Part shown: positions 15,520 through 23,733 of the stretch, in pieces | Layout: every line of letters begins with the position of its first letter | Position numbering within the stretch: position 1 is the stretch's first letter | Assembly: GCA_028281925.1 (NCBI GenBank) | Contig: JANQIX010000028.1 | Span: 1-57,747, forward strand | DNA: 57,747 nt | Source of the DNA: Alphaproteobacteria bacterium | Lineage (GTDB): Bacteria; Pseudomonadota; Alphaproteobacteria; DSM-16000; Inquilinaceae | Direction: 5' to 3' | Program-made: the position numbers and the translations under genes | The notes under the pieces: model-generated | Seen by the model: only the letters and a program-made list of their open reading frames with translations | Told to the model about the DNA's origin: nothing | The model's database searches: none

Positions 15520-18054
15520 CTAAATATCCGGCATTATTTTTTTATCCTTGAGCCTAGAAACTACAGCTTGGATACTCCAGTACTCTCGCCGCGTCTCCTG
15601 TTCCACTGCAAGCAGACGCTCCATTGGAGTTTTCTTTCGGAAATCCTCCACAAGCGAAAACACCTGGTCGCGAAGACCAATTATAGTCGAAGTTAAGCAA
15701 AGTCCCATTTTTTCAGATGGTGTTGCTGCGCTGCTTGCGGTCGCATCAGGCCCCAGATAAAGAAGCCCTAGTGATGTGTATTCACTATAAGTTTGATCCA
15801 TCCATTCTAGGTGATTGTGCCCTTGACCAATCTCCTTCTTTGAGTAATTTGAATCTGCGCCTTTATCTGTTTTGAGTTCAAATCCTATCATATACATTTG
15901 TGCCTCATCCCGCCATAGTACATCAGGCCCCTTACCTTCGTCGTTGTCAGGACGAGTCGACGTGAAACCAAGGAGTTCGCCTAGAACGCGAACTCCCGCT
16001 TCAGCCTGGTTAGTAGTACCAATATCGATCAGAGCCGTTTCTTTCTTGCGCTTGGCAACTTCGGACTCAAACTTCGCACCAGCTGGATAATTGACTAAAT
16101 CCCAGACTGCTTTTCCAAATTGGCTTAGAGCAACAGCGTCCTCATCCTTGTTCAGGTGAACCGATCCGCGAGGCAGGGTCATCGCGCGGCCAAGCCTCTT
16201 CATCGCGATTCCGTATTCGCGGAGTGCAGCTTCACGATCTCCTTCGCGCTCGTAAGCCGCACCAAGCCACAACGCATGCCAGCCACCAAGCGGAGTGTCG
16301 TGCGTCGCTGTCTGATCAACAGTTGCTTCAAACGTCCGACGCGCCAGCGTTGGATCCCTACTCCACATTGCAGCAGCATATCTTGCTTCCGATAGAGCAG
16401 CTTCTACCAGAAATGGTTCGGCGCTCTCTGCGCGAGCTAGCTGATCCTTATCTAGTTCACCTAACCTTACCTCGCGTTGGTAGTAATCGAGCCAACCTTG
16501 GTCGCGACCCAGCACCGAATCGATTAAATCGACGACATCTTTCTGCGTTTTGACTTGACCAGATTCATGAATTTGACGGCTAACATGCACCTGTTTCTGC
16601 AAAAGCGGAGGCAGTAAGGCTAAGTTACGGTCATTGTCCATCCATTTACTGATATCATCACCTTCAAGGAGAAACGCGCCATAGTCATTCCTACCTCGGT
16701 TAATACGACCAAAGAGCTGCGCCAGTCGGTTTGCAATACGGACCGCATGGACGTTCTTCATGCGAAGGAACTCCCATTGGTACCGTTCCAACAACGAAGT
16801 TCCAGACGGAAGGCCATCTATGCACATGATCCGGCAGGTCTCATGAGGCAGATCGATGCCGTCAACGCGGGAGACCAGAGTGAATGCGCCAGTCCCCTTT
16901 TTTCGGAACGCTTCCAATTCCCTTGAGAAATTCTCGGGCTTCGGCGGTTCAGCTAGAGTAGTCCAGTGTTTAGCGCGGCCATAATCTGGTACGGCAATGA
17001 CGCCCTTGCGTCGAGCAACAAGTTTGGCCATGAAGTCTGGGCCGAAACCGTTCCTGATTTCTCGCCCATCTAGAATGAGGCGCTCTCCATTTCCAGCATC
17101 GTTTGATGGTCGCACAACTGCTTTCGGCTTGCGACCAAAAGCGCGAATAAATTCCGTTTGGCTCTCTAAAGTAGCGGACAAGTAAATTCGGCGCAGGTTT
17201 TGCTCAAATATATCGAGAGCCAGAGAAGGGAGAAACGGTGGCGCAAGCTCAAATACACCACGCGTAAATATCGCCGCACAGGCGTCGAAATTATCTTTCA
17301 GCCAGGCAAAAGAGTATTTCAATACTTCGCTATTACGCGCATCATGCTTGTTGAAAATGCTCAAGAGCTGCATGCTACGTTCATAGAGACCTGCAGGCGC
17401 AACAAAGGAAGTCGACTGTTGATCGAGATTGACACTGTCAGAGAAACGTGAATGAACTCCGAGTTCACGGAAATGTGGATCAAAAAGATCTACAATATCT
17501 TTAAATAGATTTGGAAGCTCTCGACGATCAATGCGAAGTGTAAATGCATCGCGAAGTAGCTTTTCCGCCACATGGGCGTCGTCGAAAATCACCGCGCCGG
17601 GGAAGTGGTATCGTTGGATCGAACTAAGTCCGCCAAATAGGGCCGCATAAGTAGTGATACAAAATGATTTTCCAGTTTCAAACAGATGATTTGAATATGA
17701 TCCCTTGACTCTTGTAGTATGAGCCAGTCCAATACGGTCAGCTTCTCTGGATGTTTGAATAACGAGGTCAATTGTTGAGCACACATATACAACGTTTTCA
17801 ATACCTTCATTTATAAGGCTTTGGGCAACCAAGAGGCCAACTATTGTCTTGCCCGCCCCTGTATTTAATAAAATCAAGACATCACTCTTATCTCGATCTT
17901 CATGCCAGCCAGTCAGTGCTTGATCCTGGCCTCGCCAAAGATCATTTGGTGTATCCTCCAAGCTGGGTAGCGCCTCGAAGATCTTGATCGGATCTATGGG
18001 CGCATTCGTGCTATTCGTACTGCCGAGTCTCGAGAAGTCCATGACTGTACCCAT
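15520..18054 (-). CDS. Superfamily 2 helicase fused to a PD-(D/E)XK-like nuclease
   Basis: An 844-residue protein. The helicase core shows motif I LNTGAGKT (residues 63-70), Walker B as DDAH (158-161, a variant of DEAH), motif III SAT (293-295) and motif VI QLFGRINRG (446-454). Residues near 530-650 look helical and TPR-like. Near the C-terminus, GPDVLW (Asp 711), FELK (Glu 726, Lys 728) and QGHNHLEW match the D-x(n)-E-x-K plus Gln pattern of restriction-type nucleases. Composition is AT-richer than the surroundings, indicating transfer. No methylase is adjacent. A role in anti-phage defence is inferred from architecture and context. Confidence 0.85.
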   Translation of the reverse strand: MGTVMDFSRLGSTNSTNAPIDPIKIFEALPSLEDTPNDLWRGQDQALTGWHEDRDKSDVLILLNTGAGKTIVGLLVAQSLINEGIENVVYVCSTIDLVIQTSREADRIGLAHTTRVKGSYSNHLFETGKSFCITTYAALFGGLSSIQRYHFPGAVIFDDAHVAEKLLRDAFTLRIDRRELPNLFKDIVDLFDPHFRELGVHSRFSDSVNLDQQSTSFVAPAGLYERSMQLLSIFNKHDARNSEVLKYSFAWLKDNFDACAAIFTRGVFELAPPFLPSLALDIFEQNLRRIYLSATLESQTEFIRAFGRKPKAVVRPSNDAGNGERLILDGREIRNGFGPDFMAKLVARRKGVIAVPDYGRAKHWTTLAEPPKPENFSRELEAFRKKGTGAFTLVSRVDGIDLPHETCRIMCIDGLPSGTSLLERYQWEFLRMKNVHAVRIANRLAQLFGRINRGRNDYGAFLLEGDDISKWMDNDRNLALLPPLLQKQVHVSRQIHESGQVKTQKDVVDLIDSVLGRDQGWLDYYQREVRLGELDKDQLARAESAEPFLVEAALSEARYAAAMWSRDPTLARRTFEATVDQTATHDTPLGGWHALWLGAAYEREGDREAALREYGIAMKRLGRAMTLPRGSVHLNKDEDAVALSQFGKAVWDLVNYPAGAKFESEVAKRKKETALIDIGTTNQAEAGVRVLGELLGFTSTRPDNDEGKGPDVLWRDEAQMYMIGFELKTDKGADSNYSKKEIGQGHNHLEWMDQTYSEYTSLGLLYLGPDATASSAATPSEKMGLCLTSTIIGLRDQVFSLVEDFRKKTPMERLLAVEQETRREYWSIQAVVSRLKDKKIMPDI

Positions 18055-18335
18055 GTTTAATTCTGGTATGAAGCAATCTCACTCTCATGTGGTCTAGGCC
18101 ATACTCTGGATTGTGAAATATCTTACGATTCCATAGTCCAAGTTTCCGGTCGTTGACACATTAAACGCGATTGGCATGCCTAGGGAAAGAGGGGATTAGA
18201 CCGGTAAACTCTACGTAAGATGCGTCAGAACCCGTACGTTCTTGTCACCGGCAACAACGACCGTTTCCGGCCAATCTGACAAGCGCCGGTCCTATTCCGC
18301 GACTTATGCATCACGCCCTAATGGGGAATGTCGAA

Positions 18336-18683
18336 TTAAATCGGCAAAAAGGAAAACATTAAGCAGAATAACCCCAAACAGAGTCCGACAATCATTGCAT
18401 TATATAGAAAAACTGCATTAAGATATTTGGCAACACTAGATGTTGCCATGTTTAGTCTCTCAGCGATCAAATTTGTTGCTTTGACCTGATAGAGCAATCC
18501 ACAGATGACAGACGCGGCCAAAAACGCCCATGACGAGTACAACGCAATCCCCAACGGGACGTCATCTTTGTATGCAGCTTTGAGAACTGTAATGGGAATT
18601 ACCAAAGCAGATGTTGAGAGGGTGACACAGGATTTTGCTGTGCTGGTGAACTCTCGCATCGCTTGAATGTAGTTGTCCGACAT
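18336..18683 (-). CDS. Small membrane protein beside the helicase-nuclease
   Basis: A 115-residue protein with three hydrophobic segments (about 19-37, 48-66 and 91-113) and a short charged N-terminus. It shares the AT-rich composition of the helicase gene and lies about 280 bases upstream in the same direction. Small multi-pass proteins often act as membrane effectors in defence islands, but no family is recognised, so partnership with the helicase is a guess. The start at 18683 is the only sensible Met. Confidence 0.6.
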   Translation of the reverse strand: MSDNYIQAMREFTSTAKSCVTLSTSALVIPITVLKAAYKDDVPLGIALYSSWAFLAASVICGLLYQVKATNLIAERLNMATSSVAKYLNAVFLYNAMIVGLCLGLFCLMFSFLPI

Positions 18684-18960
18684 TGCAATCCTCAGTCTGA
18701 GGCCCCTAGGAGCCAGCAGATCTCACCAATGGTGGCAGTTGTACTCGCATTTTGCGATTGGTGGCAACGCCTCCAGCGGGGATTCCCCAGGTGCCCCCGC
18801 TGTTGACTGAATGGATGGCCGTGGTTCGCTCTGAACACAACCGGCGATCCCATACCGTCTCGGAGAACACGCGATTGCGCGCGGTTCGAGCGTGTATCCG
18901 CCCAAACTCCAGCCAGACACAGCGATCGCGCGGTTTGCGGGCGCACTGGCCCTGCAAGGG

Positions 18961-18978
18961 GGGGCAGGTCTTGCATTG
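18961..18978 (+). repeat. Left inverted repeat of the RAYT element
   Basis: GGGGCAGGTCTTGCATTG. The reverse complement of 19869-19886 is GGGTCAGGTCTTGGATTG; 16 of 18 positions agree. It lies 27 bases before the RAYT start. Confidence 0.8.
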
Positions 18979-19004
18979 CCAGATTTTGCCGCTGTCATCC
19001 CGCC

Positions 19005-19883
19005 ATGGCTCGTCCCTTGCGCATCGAGTACCCCGGCGCCCTCCATCACGTGACCAGTCGCGGCAATGCGCGGCAGGACATCTTCCTCGACGCCACCGAC
19101 CGGCGGCGGTTTCTGGACACCCTCGGTGATGTCGTCGGCCGCTTCGGCTGGCTCTGTCATGCCTATTGCCTGATGGGCAACCACTATCACCTGCTGGTGG
19201 AGACGCCCGAGCCCAACCTGTCGCGCGGCATGCGCCAGCTGAACGGCGTCTACACCCAGCGCTTCAACCGTCGCCACCGCAGCGTCGGGCATGTCTTCCA
19301 GGGACGCTACAAGGCCATCCTCGTTGAGCGGCAGGGCTATCTGCTGGAGCTCAGCCGCTACGTCGTGCTGAACCCCGTGCGCGCCGGGGTCGTCCGCAGA
19401 CCCGGCGATTATGCCTGGAGCAGCTATCGGGCAACGGCGGGGCGCGCGGATCCGCCGGCGTTCCTCACCCGCGACTGGCTACTGGGCCAATTCGGCCAGA
19501 GCCTGCGGGACGCACAGGCCGGATACCGCCGTTTCGTAAGCGACGGCCGGGCCGCGCCGTCGCCCTGGGAGGCGCTGAAGGGCCAGGCGGTGCTCGGCAG
19601 CCAGGCGTTTGTCGACGGTCTGGCGCCATTGCTGGCGGGCGCGGAGAGGCTGGGCGAGGTGCCGCAACGCCAGCGCCGCCCGGGCCGGCTGCCCTTGGCC
19701 GACATCTTCGCCCCGGCGGCCGGGCTCGCGAAGGCCGAGCGCAACCGGCTGATCGCGGCGGCGCATCTGGACGCGGGGTACACGCTGACCGAGATCGGCC
19801 GCCATCTCGGCCTGCATTATTCGACCATCAGCAAGATCGTCGCGGCGATGCAAGCCGACGAGAATTCACAATCCAAGACCTGA
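19005..19883 (+). CDS. REP-associated tyrosine transposase (RAYT)
   Basis: A 292-residue Y1/HUH transposase. The N-terminus MARPLRIEYPGALHHVTSRG, the HUH metal-binding motif MGNHYHLLVE and the catalytic Tyr region RYVVLNPVRAG are all typical. The C-terminal part (about residues 245-285, ending YTLTEIGRHLGLHYSTISKI) is a helix-turn-helix, giving the longer RAYT form. The TGA stop at 19881 falls inside the downstream inverted repeat. RAYTs process REP-type repeats as single-stranded DNA; several dispersed copies of the same repeat lie in this window up to 26.3 kb. Confidence 0.95.
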   Translation: MARPLRIEYPGALHHVTSRGNARQDIFLDATDRRRFLDTLGDVVGRFGWLCHAYCLMGNHYHLLVETPEPNLSRGMRQLNGVYTQRFNRRHRSVGHVFQGRYKAILVERQGYLLELSRYVVLNPVRAGVVRRPGDYAWSSYRATAGRADPPAFLTRDWLLGQFGQSLRDAQAGYRRFVSDGRAAPSPWEALKGQAVLGSQAFVDGLAPLLAGAERLGEVPQRQRRPGRLPLADIFAPAAGLAKAERNRLIAAAHLDAGYTLTEIGRHLGLHYSTISKIVAAMQADENSQSKT

Positions 19884-19886
19884 CCC
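19869..19886 (-). repeat. Right inverted repeat of the RAYT element
   Basis: CAATCCAAGACCTGACCC, inverted relative to 18961-18978. It contains the TGA stop of the RAYT gene. Confidence 0.8.
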
Positions 19887-20136
19887 TGGCCCTTGCGACA
19901 TAGGTGTCGGACAACCTTGAGGAGATTTGACACGGGATTTGGCGAAAGATCAGGAGCGATCCCCCCGGCGGTGCCGGACGCATCGGTCAGGTATTGCGGC
20001 GCAGGCTCTCGACAAAGACCCGAGTGCCGGCGCGCCAAGCCTTTTTCGACAGCCTGCTGGAGTACGGCCCGATCAGGCGCAGTCGCGCCTTGCCGGACCT
20101 TGTGCTCTCAGAGCCCGATTTCGAGCGCATTCTTGC

Positions 20137-20170
20137 GGCCCGATGGATCGCGAAGCGATGCCATCGGGCC
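20137..20170 (-). terminator. Strong hairpin after the papain-like gene
   Basis: GGCCCGATGG (20137-20146) pairs exactly with CCATCGGGCC (20161-20170), and an inner ATCGC/GCGAT stem extends it with one bulged base. It begins 11 bases downstream of the minus-strand stop at 20181. No T-run follows, so it may be a terminator stem or simply a stable 3' end. Confidence 0.6.
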
Positions 20171-20180
20171 GGAAAAAGCG

Positions 20181-20876
20181 CTATGCCAACCGAACCGCCA
20201 GTCCGGCAACATCGAAACCGGCGGAGTAGGCGCCGACCGGCGGATACCAACCGGGTCCCCGCGGACCATCCCAGGCAATTCGTTTGTTGGCCCGTTGCCA
20301 TTTGTTGAACTTCGCGGCCGCGCGTGCCGGATAGTGCTGCAAGCGGCACATCACGTTCAGCCACGGATCGGCGACCCACAAATCGGCGGCCGACGGAAGG
20401 AGCACCAGTTCCTGGATTGTGGAGTTGTGCAACTGTGCGCACTGGGCGCGTGGCCCGACAATGCAGAACACGTGGTCTGCCGGCGCACGCAACGAGACAA
20501 GCGCAACGGGTGCGTTTTGTGGCTCGCCCAATCGGCCCCATGCAGCGGCTGCCGCCATAATGGCGAGTTCGCCACAGTTCGCGGCGGCCGGGCGCATGCG
20601 CAGCATTGCCTTCCCAAGCCGCAGGAACCCTATGTTCCTTGGCATCAGGGTCCGATCGATTTCCAGCTCGATACGTGCCCCATTCAACCGCAGCCCATAG
20701 GCGGTATCGAGCTGACTGTCCTCATCGTCGAAATCCATTTCGACGTCATGCAAGAGCTCACCCTCGGCGAACAATGAAGCAGGCTTAAGATGAGCTTTAT
20801 TGGCGGACTTGTACCCCGCCACGTAGATTTCCCTGGCCTGACGAAACCCTTCGCTCGCTGCCACCATGTAGGTCAT
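20181..20876 (-). CDS. Predicted papain-fold cysteine peptidase-like protein
   Basis: A 231-residue protein. The C-terminal half contains three spaced motifs that look like a catalytic triad: NCGE with Cys 101, DHVF with His 135 and ADPW with Asp 170. This Cys-His-Asp order, with an Ala-rich helix after the Cys, resembles papain-fold domains found in bacterial effectors and polymorphic toxins. The N-terminal 90 residues lack motifs. The start at 20876 has AGGAG eight bases upstream; the Met at 20903 does not. No signal peptide is visible. It stands alone with a strong hairpin downstream. Activity is inferred from the motif pattern only. Confidence 0.65.
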   Translation of the reverse strand: MTYMVAASEGFRQAREIYVAGYKSANKAHLKPASLFAEGELLHDVEMDFDDEDSQLDTAYGLRLNGARIELEIDRTLMPRNIGFLRLGKAMLRMRPAAANCGELAIMAAAAAWGRLGEPQNAPVALVSLRAPADHVFCIVGPRAQCAQLHNSTIQELVLLPSAADLWVADPWLNVMCRLQHYPARAAAKFNKWQRANKRIAWDGPRGPGWYPPVGAYSAGFDVAGLAVRLA

Positions 20877-21597
20877 TGCCGTATCTCCTTTGGGAACCAG
20901 CACTCAAGTCGTGACCCCCGACGCCAAGAACATGGTGGGAGGTCCCGGAGTTTCCCCGGCGACCATCGCTGGGTTGCGGGTTAGTCGTTGGCCGGGTCGG
21001 GTCGGTTCAAGTTTTCTCTTCAGGCCGCGCGCCCTGCAGCACGGCCCAACCGGGCGCCGTCGAGCCTGGCCGGACGCCGCGCTCTATTACTGCAGTTGCG
21101 TATTCTGGCGTTGTCGATAGTGGTTGGCGGCGGCTTCGGCTGTCTGTCGTCGCCGCCGGAGCGACCAGGCCATGATGAATGCTGACCTGGTGGGCAGCCT
21201 GGACAGAAGGCGGGCGCGGAGATCGGGGTGGCGTCTTGAATTGTGAGTTTCCCGCGGCTCGCGCGAATGGGGTCAGGTCTTGTACTAATGTAACCATATC
21301 GACCATTAGCAGGCCGAGGCAAGGCAACCTGAAATGCTCCGCCCCATCGCCTCGGACCCGCCGCTTAGTGCTGGTCAGATTCGGGGCGTGCGGTAGGGCC
21401 CGCCTTCGCCAGAAACGGCTCGCCCCGGACGCCCCCCGAATTCCTGGTTCCGTTCCTGCCGCCAGCCCCTATCATGGCCGCTGTCGCGGTCCTATCCGGC
21501 CCATTCCGGGCGTTACTTCCACCTGAGGGCAGAACATGCGCAGCGTAGCAGGTCGACCCGAGCGGCATTCCGCCCCGGGCAAAGGGGTGATGTCGGC
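20877..21597. other. Intergenic region holding RAYT-type repeat fragments
   Basis: About 720 bases without a convincing gene. GGGGTCAGGTCTTG begins at 21269, and GTCTTGAATTGTGAG at 21234-21248 resembles the inner part of the RAYT right repeat. These are probable remnants or non-autonomous copies. Other ORFs here are Arg/Pro-rich shadows. Confidence 0.5.
21269..21290 (+). repeat. RAYT-type repeat half-site
   Basis: GGGGTCAGGTCTTGTACTAA shares GGTCAGGTCTTG with the RAYT element ends. No inverted partner was found close by. Confidence 0.6.
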
Positions 21598-22212
21598 ATG
21601 AGGGGCCTCGGTATTCGGGCCATCTTGCTGGCCGGGGCCATGCTCGCGTCTGCCGCTACGGCGGAGGCGGACCCGTCGGCAGTCGGGATCGGCATTGCCA
21701 GTGCGGTGATCCTCGGGGCCGGGGTGGCCGGAGAGGCGTGGAGTGACGGGGATATCGGCCTGAATGTGCAGCCGGAGCTGTCGGCCTTCGTGGTGGGCGC
21801 CGGGCTCTATGACGTCATCACCGACAACGAAGGGCCCGACCGCACCGCCATCGGCCGCGTGGAGTTCCGCTTCGGCAGCAATGACTGGTACCTGCGCCCG
21901 ATGCTGGGCGTTGAGGCGACGTACGACAGCAGCCTCTACGCCTATGGCGGCTTCCTGATCGACGTCTATCTGTGGGACAACTTCGTGCTGAGCCCCAACG
22001 CCGCCATCGGCTATTACGAGCAGGGCGACGCCCGCGACCTGGGCTCGGCGCTGCAGTTCCGCACCGGCGTCGAGGCCGCCTATCGCTTCGACAACGGCAT
22101 GCGCCTGGGCGTGGCCTTCCACCACCTGTCCAACGCCGACATCGCCGACGAGAACCCCGGCATCGAGACGCTGACGGTGAACTTCACCTTCCCGATCGAT
22201 GTGACCCAGTAA
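21598..22212 (+). CDS. pagL: Lipid A 3-O-deacylase, PagL-like outer membrane enzyme
   Basis: A 204-residue protein with a signal peptide (residues 1-24, ending ATAEA) and alternating beta-strand segments expected of an eight-stranded barrel. Near the C-terminus, HHLSNADIADENPGIETLTV matches the PagL active-site region, with the His and Ser of the HxS motif, and the last residue is preceded by an aromatic/hydrophobic strand. PagL removes a 3-O-linked acyl chain from lipid A and so remodels the outer leaflet. The ATG at 21598 is preceded by AAAGGGGTGATGTCGGC, with a usable Shine-Dalgarno. It stands alone. Confidence 0.85.
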   Translation: MRGLGIRAILLAGAMLASAATAEADPSAVGIGIASAVILGAGVAGEAWSDGDIGLNVQPELSAFVVGAGLYDVITDNEGPDRTAIGRVEFRFGSNDWYLRPMLGVEATYDSSLYAYGGFLIDVYLWDNFVLSPNAAIGYYEQGDARDLGSALQFRTGVEAAYRFDNGMRLGVAFHHLSNADIADENPGIETLTVNFTFPIDVTQ

Positions 22213-22328
22213 GCCGCCTGGTGGCGAGGGCCGGTCCTCGGCGCGGCCGCGAAAGGAACGCGGTAAGACGAACCAAGTGGCTCGTTGGACGGGGGGCACA
22301 AGGCATGCACCAATCTGGATGAACGACA

Positions 22329-22403
22329 GGGTCAGGTCTTTCTTAAATGTATTTCGCGGCAGACTCCAGTGAAATGGAATACGATGATGAAAGACGCGAC
22401 CCC
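22329..22403 (+). repeat. Palindromic RAYT-type repeat, copy 1
   Basis: About 75 bases beginning GGGTCAGGTCTTTCTT and ending GAAAGACGCGACCCC, so the two ends are imperfect inverted repeats. Shares its ends and parts of its core (AATGGAATACGATGATGA) with copies at 23491 and 26200. Confidence 0.78.
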
Positions 22404-22430
22404 ATCCCTACGCGACCTCGTTTCCACGCA

Positions 22431-22446
22431 TTCCAAGACCTGACAC
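22431..22446 (-). repeat. RAYT-type repeat half-site, inverted
   Basis: TTCCAAGACCTGACAC is inverted relative to GGTCAGGTCTTG and lies 28 bases after copy 1. Together they give a composite arrangement like a BIME. Confidence 0.6.
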
Positions 22447-22622
22447 CGTCCGCCATTCGCCCTCGCCGATCTGCGCCGCTCCATCCCGAGCGAGACCGTC
22501 CGGGTTCCGGTGGCGGCCTGTCGGCCGCTACGGTGCCGGTCCGTCGTGCAGGACGTCGTGCCTCTGGCCGACACGGGACTTGTCGAAGGCGCCAGGCAAA
22601 ACGGTTGATGATCGTCGGGCCT

Positions 22623-23207
22623 TCAGAACGGGGACTTGGGCTGCCACTGGCCCTTCTTCTCCTTCACCTTGCTGGGCTTCCAGCCCGTGTCCTTGATGAC
22701 GGCCTGGCCGGTCCAGTTTACCTTCTGGTTGGCGATTATCCTGGAGCCTTTGGGCTTAGCGCTGACACTGTTGGCGCCGGTCTCCACTTCACGGCAGCAC
22801 AGCCAGTAGATTCTGGAGCCGATCGTTCCCTTGCCGCTCATGCCGCCGATAATGTCCGACAGCCGCTTCGCTGGGGCGGCCGGGATTTTGACGAGCAGCC
22901 CCTTATCTGGCTTCATGCCCACCTGATACACGCCGGCCGGATATGAGAGATTCGGGCCACTCACGCATTTGTAGTTCGGAATCTTGTCGTAGGCCTTCTT
23001 CACGTCGGTGGCGAAGTACCGTACCGCTTCGTCCTTCGGGTGCGGATCGGCCAACACGTTGAACAGGTCGTCGGCCGGAGTACCAACAAACAGCTCGCCG
23101 TCTGCGACGAAGAAGTAGATCGTCACCCCTTTGGGAACGATGTAGGTGCCCGCCGACGAGCTGCCCTTTTCTCGGCCGCCATGCCCGTACACAGCCACAT
23201 CCACCAT
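22623..23207 (-). CDS. HGG-motif protein of unknown function
   Basis: A 194-residue protein starting MVDVAVYGHGGREKGSSSAG; AGGAGG lies five bases upstream of 23207, which fixes the start. The order GHGG, then VPKGVTIYFFVADGELF, then IYWLCCRE near residue 140 recalls small bacterial domains that place a GHG near the N-terminus and a Cys in a hydrophobic strand, as in the putative adhesin Stv group; that match is from memory and tentative. The C-terminus is Lys/Trp-rich. No signal peptide. It is flanked by RAYT-type repeats on both sides. Confidence 0.6.
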   Translation of the reverse strand: MVDVAVYGHGGREKGSSSAGTYIVPKGVTIYFFVADGELFVGTPADDLFNVLADPHPKDEAVRYFATDVKKAYDKIPNYKCVSGPNLSYPAGVYQVGMKPDKGLLVKIPAAPAKRLSDIIGGMSGKGTIGSRIYWLCCREVETGANSVSAKPKGSRIIANQKVNWTGQAVIKDTGWKPSKVKEKKGQWQPKSPF

Positions 23208-23733
23208 GACAACCTCCTGCCTTCGGTTTCCTGTTGCAGAATTGTGGACTGCCCTCCCTCCGGCGCTGTCCCGATCATCCACAGTGATCGGCGAATGCAG
23301 AACGTCTCCCGCCCTTCGCTACCGGAGCACGGCAAACCCGACCGCAGTCGCTTTGAAGCTCCTCGGGCTGATGCTGGCCTTGCTTTGGCGGCAATCCCGG
23401 CCATTTTCGATCATTACCCGATCGCTGTAAGAAAACAACCGGCAAAGCATCGACGACAGGATAGCGGCACCCGGATACTGGTGGATATTGGGGTCAGGTC
23501 TTTCTTTGCCGTATCTCAAGATGGAGTCCAAACAGATGGGAGTACGATTGTGAAAGACGCTACCCCATATCCCTCTGTCCGACGATCCTGACCGGTGTCC
23601 GAGAGCCCCCAAGAGAGTGGGCCCGTCCCGGTCGGTGCGGCCACCGTTACGCCACGGGTCGATCGAGCCCCTTTTGATGCCGGCCCCGGGTCGGCGGGCG
23701 CGAACTTGCGTTTCGCACCCGCCTTGCCGCGGT
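23208..23733. other. Intergenic region with RAYT-type repeat copy 2
   Basis: About 525 bases. Apart from the palindromic repeat near 23491 it holds no gene I can support. Confidence 0.5.
23491..23566 (+). repeat. Palindromic RAYT-type repeat, copy 2
   Basis: Begins GGGTCAGGTCTTTCTTT and ends GAAAGACGCTACCCC. Middle bases differ from copy 1, while the ends stay complementary apart from two or three mismatches. Confidence 0.78.
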
